A stretch of DNA of 64,000 bases, from contig NZ_CAJHCR010000001.1 of the NCBI RefSeq assembly GCF_904848585.1, positions 372,001 through 436,000 of the forward strand, written 5' to 3'. The translations under genes were made by a program, and so were the position numbers. The notes under the pieces are model-generated. The model was not told where the DNA came from and did no database searches. It saw nothing but the letters and a program-made list of their open reading frames with translations. Shown one piece after another: positions 7,454 to 15,330 of the stretch (positions are counted from its first letter, which is position 1; each line of letters opens with the position of its first letter). Source of the stretch: Paraburkholderia kirstenboschensis (GTDB taxonomy: Bacteria > Pseudomonadota > Gammaproteobacteria > Burkholderiales > Burkholderiaceae).

Positions 7454-10405
7454 TCACTTACCCGCGGTCGAGTTGGCCAGCTCGCGCTGCTTCAGCAGTT
7501 CGAGTTGCTCCGCGTTGAAGCGCGAATACTCTTTCTGCCATTGCGACGGCTGTTCGACCGGCATCACCTGCACCGCGGTCACCTTGTATTCCGGACAGTT
7601 GGTCGCCCAGTCCGAGCTATCGGTCGTGATCACGTTCGCGCCCGACTCCGGGAAGTGGAACGTCGTATAGACGACGCCCGGCTGCATCCGCTCGGTGACC
7701 TTCGCACGCAGTACCGTCTGTCCCGCGCGCGATTCGATGCCGACCCAGTCGCCTGTCTCGATGCCGCGTTCTTCCGCGTCGTGCGGATGCAGTTCGAGGC
7801 GGTCCTCGTCGTGCCAGCGCGAGTTCTCCGTACGGCGCGTTTGGGCGCCCACGTTGTACTGCGACAGGATGCGCCCGGTGGTGAGCAGCAGCGGAAATTT
7901 GCGCGTGACTTTTTCCGGCGACGCGATGAACTTCGTAATCACGAACTTGCCCTTGCCGCGCACGAACGTATTGATGTGCATGGTCGGCGTGCCATCGGGC
8001 GCCTCTTCGTTGCAAGGCCACTGGATACTGCCGAGTTCGTCGATCTTTTTGTACGACACACCGTGGAAGGTCGGCGTGAGACGCGCGATTTCGTCCATGA
8101 TCTCGGACGGATGCGCGTAGTCCATTTCATAGCCGAGTGCGCGCGAGAGCAGCAGCGTGACTTCCCAGTCGGCGTAGCCCGGCACCGGCGGCATGACCTT
8201 GCGCACCCGCGAGATGCGGCGCTCCGCATTCGTGAAGGTGCCGTCCTTTTCGAGGAAGGTCGAGCCGGGCAGCAGCACATGCGCATACTTCGCGGTCTCG
8301 TTCAGGAAAATATCCTGTACGACGATGCATTCCATCGACGACAACGCGGCGGCCACATGGTGCGTGTTCGGGTCCGACTGTACGATGTCTTCGCCCTGGC
8401 AATACAGGCCCATGAAGCTGCCGTCGAGTGCTGCTTCGAACATGTTCGGAATGCGCAAACCCGGCTCGGTTTGCAGCGTGACATTCCACGCGTCCTCGAA
8501 CTGCGAGCGCACGATCGTATCGCTGATGTGCCGATAGCCCGGCAGTTCGTGCGGGAACGAGCCCATGTCGCACGAACCCTGCACGTTATTCTGGCCGCGC
8601 AGCGGATTGACGCCGACGCCTTCACGGCCGATGTTGCCGGTGGCCATCGCGAGGTTCGCAATGCCCATCACCATCGTCGAGCCCTGCGCGTGTTCGGTGA
8701 CGCCGAGACCGTAGTAGATCGCGGCATTGCCGCCCGTCGCATAGATGCGCGCGGCTTCGCGCACTTCTTTGGCCGGCACGCCGGTCATAGCTTCCGTTGC
8801 TTCCGGCGCATTTTCCGGCAGCGCGACGAAATCGCGCCATTGCTCGAACGCGCGTCCCTCGCAGCGCTCCGCGATGAACGCTTCGTTCAGCAACCCTTCG
8901 GTCACGATGACGTGAGCGAGCGCGTTGACTATCGCTACATTGGTGCCCGGGCGCAATTGCAGATGATGCGACGCCCTCACGTGCGGCGTATCGACGATGT
9001 CGATGCGACGCGGATCGACGACGATCAGCTTCGCGCCTTCGCGCACGCGGCGCTTCAGACGCGAGCCGAACACCGGATGGCCGTCGGTCGGATTCGCGCC
9101 GATCACCATGATCACGTCGGCCTTATCGACCGAGGCGAACGTCTGCGTGCCCGCCGATTCGCCGAGCGTCGTCTTCAGGCCATAGCCGGTCGGCGAATGG
9201 CAGACGCGTGCGCAGGTGTCAACGTTGTTGTTGCCGAACGCGGCGCGCACGAGCTTCTGCACCAGATACGTTTCTTCGTTCGTACAACGCGACGACGTAA
9301 TGCCGCCGATCGAATCGCGCCCGTGCTTCGCCTGGATGCGGCGGAATTCGGAAGCTGCGTAATTGATCGCTTCTTCCCAGCTCACTTCGCGCCACGGGTC
9401 GGTGATCTTCGCGCGGATCATCGGCTTGGTAATGCGGTCCTTGTGCGTCGCATAGCCCCATGCAAAGCGGCCCTTCACGCATGCGTGGCCTTCATTCGCC
9501 TGACCGTTCTTGAACGGCACCATGCGTACGACCTGGTTGCCCTTCATCTCGGCCTTGAACGAGCAGCCGACGCCGCAATACGCGCACGTGGTGACGACCG
9601 AATGTTCGGCCTGGCCGAGCATGACCACGGTCTTTTCCTGCAGCGTCGCGGTCGGGCACGCGGAGACGCACGCGCCGCACGACACGCACTCGGACTCCAT
9701 GAACGGCTGGTTTTCGCTGGCTGCCACGCGCGATTCGAAGCCGCGCCCCGCGATGGTCAGCGCGAACGTACCCTGGGTTTCTTCGCATGCGCGCACGCAG
9801 CGATTGCAGACGATGCATTTCGCCGGATCGTACGTGAAGTACGGATTCGATTCGTCCTTCTTGTCTTGCAGGTGGTTCGCGCCGTCGATACCGTAGCGCA
9901 CTTCGCGCAGTCCGGTGACGCCCGCCATGTCCTGCAGCTCGCAGTCGCCGTTCGCGGGGCAGGTCAGGCAATCGAGCGGGTGATCGGAGATATACAGTTC
10001 CATCACGTTGCGGCGCAGCGATTGCAAACGATCGCTTTGCGTGCGCACCTTCATGCCGGCTTCGACCGGCGTCGTGCACGAGGCCGGATAGCCGCGCTTG
10101 CCTTCGATCTCGACGAGACACAAGCGGCACGAGCCGAACGGTTCGAGTGAATCAGTCGCGCAGAGCTTCGGCACATTCACGCCGGCTTCGATAGCGGCGC
10201 GCATTACCGATGTGCCGGCCGGCACCGTTATCGCCTGGCCGTCGATTTCCAGCGTCACGTCGACGTCGGAGTGACGCTCGGGCGTGCCGTAATCCGTGTC
10301 GTCGAAGTACGAGCGCGGGGCGCGCGATTGTGCTTGCGCTTGTGATTTGCACGCGCAGTTGCCGGAGCCGCAGCCGCCAGCAGGAGTATTGAGCATGTCT
10401 GACAT
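7454..10405 (-). CDS. fdsA: NAD-dependent formate dehydrogenase catalytic alpha subunit (Mo-bisMGD, Fe-S)
   Basis: 983 residues. It oxidises formate to CO2 in the cytosol and passes electrons to FdsB for NAD+ reduction. Cofactor ligands in order: [2Fe-2S] Cys82, 93, 96, 110; His-containing [4Fe-4S] around DHPLDCLTCPANGDC (141-155); two ferredoxin-type clusters CIVCNRCVRAC (197-207) and CVSCGACVSAC (240-250); CAYCGVGC from 274 with a further Cys near 309; and the molybdenum-ligating Cys near 402 in RVCHSPTGYGL. The start is supported by GAGGAG seven bases upstream of ATG 10405. An extra Cys-rich N-terminal patch (Cys12, 17, 19) precedes the first cluster. The gene is 15 bases after fdsB. Confidence 0.95.
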   Translation of the reverse strand: MSDMLNTPAGGCGSGNCACKSQAQAQSRAPRSYFDDTDYGTPERHSDVDVTLEIDGQAITVPAGTSVMRAAIEAGVNVPKLCATDSLEPFGSCRLCLVEIEGKRGYPASCTTPVEAGMKVRTQSDRLQSLRRNVMELYISDHPLDCLTCPANGDCELQDMAGVTGLREVRYGIDGANHLQDKKDESNPYFTYDPAKCIVCNRCVRACEETQGTFALTIAGRGFESRVAASENQPFMESECVSCGACVSACPTATLQEKTVVMLGQAEHSVVTTCAYCGVGCSFKAEMKGNQVVRMVPFKNGQANEGHACVKGRFAWGYATHKDRITKPMIRAKITDPWREVSWEEAINYAASEFRRIQAKHGRDSIGGITSSRCTNEETYLVQKLVRAAFGNNNVDTCARVCHSPTGYGLKTTLGESAGTQTFASVDKADVIMVIGANPTDGHPVFGSRLKRRVREGAKLIVVDPRRIDIVDTPHVRASHHLQLRPGTNVAIVNALAHVIVTEGLLNEAFIAERCEGRAFEQWRDFVALPENAPEATEAMTGVPAKEVREAARIYATGGNAAIYYGLGVTEHAQGSTMVMGIANLAMATGNIGREGVGVNPLRGQNNVQGSCDMGSFPHELPGYRHISDTIVRSQFEDAWNVTLQTEPGLRIPNMFEAALDGSFMGLYCQGEDIVQSDPNTHHVAAALSSMECIVVQDIFLNETAKYAHVLLPGSTFLEKDGTFTNAERRISRVRKVMPPVPGYADWEVTLLLSRALGYEMDYAHPSEIMDEIARLTPTFHGVSYKKIDELGSIQWPCNEEAPDGTPTMHINTFVRGKGKFVITKFIASPEKVTRKFPLLLTTGRILSQYNVGAQTRRTENSRWHDEDRLELHPHDAEERGIETGDWVGIESRAGQTVLRAKVTERMQPGVVYTTFHFPESGANVITTDSSDWATNCPEYKVTAVQVMPVEQPSQWQKEYSRFNAEQLELLKQRELANSTAGK

Positions 10406-10420
10406 GGTTGGGCTCCTCGT

Positions 10421-11986
10421 TCAGGCCGCGGCTTTCGGTGCGTCGGCGCGAGCGTCGGCGAGACCGAAGTCTTCAGGAAAATGGTCGAGTGCGGACAGCA
10501 CGGGGTAGGGTGTCATGCCGCCCATCGCACACAGTGAGCCGGACACCATCGTGTCGCAAAGATCGCGCAGCAACTGCACTTGCCGAGTGGACGTGTCGCC
10601 GTTACGGATCCGTGCGATCACTTCGACGCCGCGTGTGGAACCGATGCGGCACGGCGTGCACTTGCCGCACGATTCGAGCGCGCAGAAGTGCATCGCGTAT
10701 TGAGCGAGTTCGGCCAGATTCGACGTGTCGTCGTGTACGACGAGACCGCCGTGACCGACCACGGCGCCGACCGCCGCATACGCTTCGTAATCCATCGGGA
10801 TGTCCCACTGACTTTCCGGCAGATAGGTGCCGAGCGGGCCGCCTACTTGCACGGCGCGCGCGGGCCGGCCGCTTGCCGTGCCTCCGCCGTAGTCGTGGAT
10901 CAGTTCACGCAGTGTCACGCCGAATGCAAGTTCCACGAGGCCGCCTTGCTTGACGTTGCCTGCCAACTGGAACGGCAGCGTGCCGCGCGAACGGCCCATG
11001 CCGAAGTCTTTGTAGAACGCCGCGCCGCGCGCGAAGATGATCGGCACCGTAGCCAGCGTGATGACGTTGTTGATCACCGTCGGCTGGCCGTACAGGCCGA
11101 CCAGCGCAGGCACCGGCGGCTTCGCGCGGACGATGCCGCGCTTGCCTTCGAGCGATTCGAGCAGCGCGGTTTCTTCGCCGCACACGTACGAGCCGGCGCC
11201 CTTCGCGACGAACAGCTCGAAGCGATGCGCGGAGCCGAGCACGCTGTCGCCGAGCCAGCCGGCGGCGCGCGCCTTTGCGATTGCGGCTTCGAGCGTCGCG
11301 ATCGAATGCGGATATTCGCTGCGCACGTAGATATAGCCGGCCGTCGCGCCGGTCACGACGCCCGCGATGATCATGCCTTCGATCAGCACATAGGGGTCGC
11401 TTTCCATCACGAGGCGATCGGAGAACGTGCCGGAGTCGCCTTCGTCCGCATTGCAGACGATGTACTTCTGCGCGGCTTTCGCCGCGCGCACGGTGCGCCA
11501 TTTGATGCCGGCGGGAAACGCCGCGCCGCCGCGTCCGCGCAAGCCCGATTCGATCAGCGCTTCGCATGCGGCGTCGCCGTCGGTTTGCAAGGCCTGGCGC
11601 AAGCCTTCGAGACCGCCGTGCGCGATGTAGTCGTCGGTGGAAAGCGGGTCGGTGATGCCGATGCGCGCGAACGTCAGGCGCTGTTGCTTCTTCAGATACG
11701 GAATCTCGTCGACCACGCCGACACGGCGAGCGTGCTCGCCACCGTCGATGAAGCCTGCGTCGAAGAGCGCGCCTACGTCACTTTCCTCGACGTTCGCATA
11801 CCCGACGCGGCCTTCGGCCGTTTGCACTTCGACGAGCGGTTCGAGCCACAGCAAGCCGCGCGAGCCGTTGCGGATCAACTCTATCGCGATGCCGCGGCGT
11901 GCGGCCTCGGCTTTGATCGCGTCGGCCAGCGCATCGGCGCCGAGTGCGAGCGCCGACGAATCGCGGGGAACATAGATGCGCGTCAT
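10421..11986 (-). CDS. fdsB: NAD-dependent formate dehydrogenase beta subunit (FMN/NADH)
   Basis: 521 residues from ATG 11986, which overlaps the fdsG stop in ATGA. It is homologous to NuoF/HoxF. An N-terminal thioredoxin-like part (1-120) is followed by the NADH site GLRGRGGAAFPAG, the FMN site around NADEGDSGTFSDR, CGEETALLESLEGKRG, and the C-terminal [4Fe-4S] motif ESCGKCTPCRIG with a later Cys (LCDTMVSGSLC). It takes electrons from FdsA and reduces NAD+. The start is chosen because the longer frame runs back through fdsG. Confidence 0.94.
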   Translation of the reverse strand: MTRIYVPRDSSALALGADALADAIKAEAARRGIAIELIRNGSRGLLWLEPLVEVQTAEGRVGYANVEESDVGALFDAGFIDGGEHARRVGVVDEIPYLKKQQRLTFARIGITDPLSTDDYIAHGGLEGLRQALQTDGDAACEALIESGLRGRGGAAFPAGIKWRTVRAAKAAQKYIVCNADEGDSGTFSDRLVMESDPYVLIEGMIIAGVVTGATAGYIYVRSEYPHSIATLEAAIAKARAAGWLGDSVLGSAHRFELFVAKGAGSYVCGEETALLESLEGKRGIVRAKPPVPALVGLYGQPTVINNVITLATVPIIFARGAAFYKDFGMGRSRGTLPFQLAGNVKQGGLVELAFGVTLRELIHDYGGGTASGRPARAVQVGGPLGTYLPESQWDIPMDYEAYAAVGAVVGHGGLVVHDDTSNLAELAQYAMHFCALESCGKCTPCRIGSTRGVEVIARIRNGDTSTRQVQLLRDLCDTMVSGSLCAMGGMTPYPVLSALDHFPEDFGLADARADAPKAAA

Positions 11987-12468
11987 GCCGTCACCTCCAC
12001 GCATTTGCTGGCGGCCGCGAAAATCGCGTCGAATTTTTGCGGCGTAACCTTGGCATGCAGCGTGCCGTTCACCATCATCGCCGGCGACAGCGCGCATTGG
12101 CCAAGGCAGTACACCGACTCGAGTTCCACCGCGTCGCCGGTTTCATGCGCGGCATCGAAGCGGCAGCCCGTATGCGACTCAATGTGCTGCGCAAGCGCCT
12201 CGGTGCCCATGCTGCGGCAGGCTTCCGCGCGGCACAGTTGCACCGTGACGGGCGCCGCCGGCCGGGTGCGGAAATGGTGGTAGTAGGTGATGACGCCGTG
12301 CACTTCCGCGCGCGACAGGTTCATCACGCGAGCGAGCGATGGGACCGTGGCGGGCGGTACGTACCCGAGTTCGTCCTGAATCGCGTGCAGCACCGCTATC
12401 AGCGACATGCCGGGCTGCGCGTGACGCTCTACGAGCTGTTCCGGCGCGAAGGCGATGAGATCGTCCAA
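11983..12468 (-). CDS. fdsG: NAD-dependent formate dehydrogenase gamma subunit ([2Fe-2S])
   Basis: 161 residues, homologous to NuoE. The TTG start at 12468 is preceded by GGAGG nine bases away; no in-frame ATG fits the conserved N-terminus. The four thioredoxin-like [2Fe-2S] ligands appear as CRAEAC and, about 40 residues on, CLGQC. First gene of the fds operon, divergent from the regulator at 12603. The C-terminus VTPQKFDAIFAA is typical of the family. Confidence 0.92.
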   Translation of the reverse strand: MDDLIAFAPEQLVERHAQPGMSLIAVLHAIQDELGYVPPATVPSLARVMNLSRAEVHGVITYYHHFRTRPAAPVTVQLCRAEACRSMGTEALAQHIESHTGCRFDAAHETGDAVELESVYCLGQCALSPAMMVNGTLHAKVTPQKFDAIFAAASKCVEVTA

Positions 12469-12602
12469 GTGGGGGCTCCTCCAAAGTCATATATGCACTT
12501 GTTATTCATAATGTGTGCACTTATGCTTCGTTTATTCGATATGGGATAGCCGAACGATAGGCGGGCGAAACGGCCTATGCAATAGGAGAAACCTGTACAT
12601 AT

Positions 12603-13682
12603 ATGATCAGGATCGAGTGCAACGCGCAACTGGTGTTGAAGGGCCCGGACGGTCGGGAGGCAAGCCTGTCGGACGTCGTGCCGTTGCTCGCTCTCGTGAA
12701 CGAGTCGGGCAGCATTGCGCAGGCGGCGACGCTTAAGGGTTTGTCCTACCGTCACGCGTGGGGTTTGTTGCGCGGAATCGAGGAGCGCCTGGGTGGTCCG
12801 CTGATCGCGAAGGAGCGCGGCCGGGGTTCGGTGCTCTCGGAACTCGGGCACGCGGTGCTGCGTGCGCAGCGTTTATGCGGCGAGCGGCTCGACGGCAATA
12901 TGCAGGCGCTGGCGAGCGAGGTGGCAAGCGATCTGAATCGTTGGCTCGCGCCGCCCGTCGATCACGTGCGCATTCACGCATCGCATGGCTATGCCGTGGC
13001 GGCTCTCGTGACCGCGCTGGTCGCCAATGAGTTGCCCGTCGAAATCAAATATCGCGACGGTGCCGACGCCGTGAGTGCGCTCGCGCGCGGCGAATGCGAT
13101 CTGGCCGGCTTCCATTTGCCGCTCGGCGAGTTCCGCGAGGCTTGCGCCGATACGTACCGGCGCTGGCTCGATCCGCAACGCCATGTGCTCGTGCATCTGA
13201 CGCGGCGCAAGCAGGGGCTTTTTCTCGGCAAGGGCAATCCCAAGACCATCGGCGGCCTGAGCGACCTCGCGCGCGACGACATTCGCTTCGTCAATCGTCA
13301 GCATGGCTCCGGCACGCGCATGCTGCTGGACCTGGCGCTTACAAAGCTCGGCATCGACCCGGATCGCGTGAATGGCTATGCGTCGGCCGAGCTTACGCAT
13401 TCGGCGATCGCCGCATTCGTTGCAAGCGGCATGGCAGACGTGGGATTTGGCGTAGAACCGGCGGCGCATCATTTCGGTCTCGACTTCATTCCCGCCGTCG
13501 ACGAGGACTATTACTTTGCATGCGACCGCGCGCGGCTCGATCGCGAACCGCTGTCCACGGTGATCGAGCTGTTGCGCGGCAGCGCGTTTCATCAGAGCGT
13601 CGATCAACTGCAGGGCTACGATCCGCGCGAGTGCGGCAAACTCGTGGACCTCGAAGCAGGATTGAGCGGAGCAGGCGCGTAA
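12603..13682 (+). CDS. ModE-like HTH regulator fused to a periplasmic-binding-type domain, divergent from fds
   Basis: 359 residues. Residues 1-110 resemble the ModE/LysR winged HTH (SLSDVVPLLALVNESGSIAQAAT, then GLSYRHAWGLLRGIEERLGGPLI). From about 120 to the end is a type 2 periplasmic-binding-protein fold of the substrate-binding helix-turn-helix type (DLAGFHLPLGEF, NRQHGSGTRMLLD, AIAAFVASGMADVGFGVE). Such one-component regulators sense molybdate, tungstate or an organic ligand. Its divergent position, 134 bases from fdsG, suggests it controls the formate dehydrogenase, in the role of fdsR of Cupriavidus. The ligand is not known. AGGAGA lies 13 bases before the ATG. Confidence 0.8.
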   Translation: MIRIECNAQLVLKGPDGREASLSDVVPLLALVNESGSIAQAATLKGLSYRHAWGLLRGIEERLGGPLIAKERGRGSVLSELGHAVLRAQRLCGERLDGNMQALASEVASDLNRWLAPPVDHVRIHASHGYAVAALVTALVANELPVEIKYRDGADAVSALARGECDLAGFHLPLGEFREACADTYRRWLDPQRHVLVHLTRRKQGLFLGKGNPKTIGGLSDLARDDIRFVNRQHGSGTRMLLDLALTKLGIDPDRVNGYASAELTHSAIAAFVASGMADVGFGVEPAAHHFGLDFIPAVDEDYYFACDRARLDREPLSTVIELLRGSAFHQSVDQLQGYDPRECGKLVDLEAGLSGAGA

Positions 13683-13793
13683 GCGGTCGTAAACATCGTG
13701 GGGCCTTCGACGCTGCGTATGGCTTTCGTTTGGGATACTCTCTAAGCTTCCGCTTTTGCCCAACCGCGCGGCCAGGCCGCGCCACGAATCGAT

Positions 13794-14060
13794 ATGAAAG
13801 CTCTTCTACATGCATGCGCCGCCGCAGCGTCGGCCGGCTTGCTCCTCGCGACTATTCCGGTCGCTTTCGCGCAGAATTCGCCCGGCGTGCCGGGCGGCAT
13901 TCTGCAGGAGCAGTTTCGGCTCGCTGAACATCCGCAAATGCCGTTCGCGGCTTCTGCGCCGTCGGACAAATATCAGTCGGACAAGAAGTCGGCCATGCGC
14001 AAGCGCGGCGACCTGGGCGACCCGAACGGCTGCAATTTGCGGTGTCCGAAAGACGAGTAG
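13794..14060 (+). CDS. Small exported protein of unknown function
   Basis: 88 residues. Residues 1-26 form a clear Sec signal peptide (MKALLHACAAAASAGLLLA..., cleavage after AFA). The mature part of about 62 residues is polar, ends with a basic segment and NGCNLRCPKDE, and contains two Cys (C-x3-C), which could form a disulfide. I do not recognise a family. An intrinsic terminator follows at 14091. Confidence 0.6.
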   Translation: MKALLHACAAAASAGLLLATIPVAFAQNSPGVPGGILQEQFRLAEHPQMPFAASAPSDKYQSDKKSAMRKRGDLGDPNGCNLRCPKDE

Positions 14061-14090
14061 GCTGCTGCTTCGTGCATTTTTTCTGATTGA

Positions 14091-14116
14091 GACGCCGGCG
14101 CCCTGCCGGCGTTTTT
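14091..14116 (+). terminator. Intrinsic terminator
   Basis: ACGCCGGC/GCCGGCGT hairpin followed by five T. It ends the small exported-protein gene and lies just past the convergent minus-strand gene. Confidence 0.75.
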
Positions 14117-14140
14117 CGTTGGTTTGCGCTTCGGCGCCGG

Positions 14141-14500
14141 TTACGGCTTCGCCGTGTGCCAGACGTCCTTGAAGCCGTCTCCTTTTGCGTCTCCCGCTTG
14201 CTTGTCCGCCGCGTAGCGATAGAGCGGATGACCTTTGTACGCCCATTGCTGCTTGCCGTCCGCCGACGGAATCAGTGTCCAGTCCCCGGACGGCTTGTCG
14301 GAGGGGCCCGCCACGGCAGCCGGCCAGTAGCTCATGCAGCCGCCCGTGCAGGCGCTGACACCTGGCGTGGTGTCCTTGTCGAAGGTGTAGAGCGTCATGC
14401 CGTCCGCGTTAACGAGGCGGCCGTCCATTACCTTCGGAGGTTCGGCGAAAGCGGCCTGTTGCAGTGTCAGCAGGGCGAGGCAGAAGAGGGTTTTGCGCAT
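14141..14500 (-). CDS. Exported protein with Lipoprotein_15 (COG4315) repeats
   Basis: 119 residues. The signal peptide is residues 1-19 (MRKTLFCLALLTLQQAAFA). The mature part shows the family's two characteristic repeats, GMTLYTFDKDTTPGVSAC...CMSYWPA and QWAYKGHPLYRYAADKQAGD, with the closing FKDVWHTAKP. Members are periplasmic or surface proteins of unknown function, common in Burkholderia and Ralstonia. There is no lipobox Cys at the mature N-terminus here, so it is probably soluble. It stands alone. Confidence 0.8.
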   Translation of the reverse strand: MRKTLFCLALLTLQQAAFAEPPKVMDGRLVNADGMTLYTFDKDTTPGVSACTGGCMSYWPAAVAGPSDKPSGDWTLIPSADGKQQWAYKGHPLYRYAADKQAGDAKGDGFKDVWHTAKP

Positions 14501-15144
14501 GATGTCGGCTCCTGTTGTTTGTGATCGTATGAGTTAGCGCGCAAGGCGGCTCGCGTCCGCGCGTGAGGTATCAACGAACGAGCCGGTGGTTTTATTCCAG
14601 ACTCGTCGGATGTGTTTTCTATTCACTTGGGGCCCCGGCAGACTGAGACTACGCATGCCGCTTGCACTGTCAGAGTAGGCGACTCATCGCGTTTAGCAAG
14701 CCGCCCTGACGGAGCAAAACGCGAGGGCGTGAATAATTGCCGCTTTATCGAATGACCTAATTCCCATTCTGCCTTCGGAATATTCCTCGTTGCAGGTAGT
14801 ATCGATAAACTATCAGCGTAGATGTTTCGCAAATAAATCCCTTTGTGCATAACGAGCGGTTGAATTGTATTTTTTTAAGGATGTGCGCAGATACCGGCGC
14901 TCAAACAGGAGCCAATCGATAACGCCGGCTGCGCGCCCCAATAGCGCAGCCAGGCTGGTCATGTGCTTCGCCGGGCAAATGTTATTCGGAATTTTCATGG
15001 ATTAAAAAAGAAAAATTCGATGGATTACGACAATTAAAAAATATGCCATCTTGAAAAATATCGGGTGCTAGAATCGGCGCTGCTCGATGAGTAAAGATTC
15101 ACTCGCGAGCTATTCATCGATTAAGTTAACTGAGGTAAATAAAA
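14501..15144. other. AT-rich non-coding leader region
   Basis: No convincing gene is seen in these 644 bases. From about 14720 on the base composition falls well below the surroundings; 15001-15060 has only 13 G/C of 60. It precedes the peptide-export locus and probably holds its promoter and control sites. An inverted repeat TCGATGA...TCATCGA spans about 15083-15120. Confidence 0.6.
15069..15074 (+). promoter_or_regulatory. Candidate -10 box of the peptide gene
   Basis: TAGAAT 71 bases before the peptide ATG, downstream of an AT-rich tract. A good -35 at 17 bases is lacking (TTGAAA is only 12 bases away). The same hexamer precedes gyrA, cysM and metN here. Confidence 0.35.
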
Positions 15145-15270
15145 ATGCAAAAGATCAATCGCAATGAACTGGCCAAATCCGCCGTTGCTGGCGGCTGCTG
15201 CAAGAGCAGCTGCGCAAAGACGACGCCGACGACGCTGAAGAGCGCTGCTCCGGTCAAGCCGCGCACCTAA
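15145..15270 (+). CDS. Gly-Gly leader precursor peptide (bacteriocin/RiPP-like)
   Basis: 41 codons. GAGG lies nine bases upstream of ATG 15145. Residues 1-17 look like a double-glycine leader ending NELAKSAVAGG, with Val at -4; the Glu-Leu pair sits at -10/-9 rather than the -8/-7 of colicin V leaders. The predicted core, residues 18-41, begins CCKSSCAK and is rich in Thr, Pro and Lys. It has three Cys, four Lys and one Arg, no acidic and no aromatic residues, so net charge is about +5. The next genes encode a transporter with a C39 peptidase that cuts after Gly-Gly, an adaptor and a TolC protein, which is the strongest argument that this is the exported substrate. Activity and modification are unknown. 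Its stop overlaps an ATG in another frame (TAATG) that I judge not used. Confidence 0.75.
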   Translation: MQKINRNELAKSAVAGGCCKSSCAKTTPTTLKSAAPVKPRT

Positions 15271-15330
15271 TGTTCGAACGTGCCGGAACCGCGCCCGCTG
15301 GCGCGGTCCCGGGACACGAACCAAAGCCAA

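Noticed and set aside
7415..10150. 911-codon plus-strand ORF antisense to fdsA
   Set aside because: Its translation is Arg/His-rich with no family pattern; it mirrors the high-GC codon bias of fdsA, which carries all expected metal ligands.
14623..14998. Two minus-strand ORFs of 75 and 61 codons in the AT-rich leader
   Set aside because: They overlap each other, have no ribosome binding site and show no recognisable family; too weak to call.
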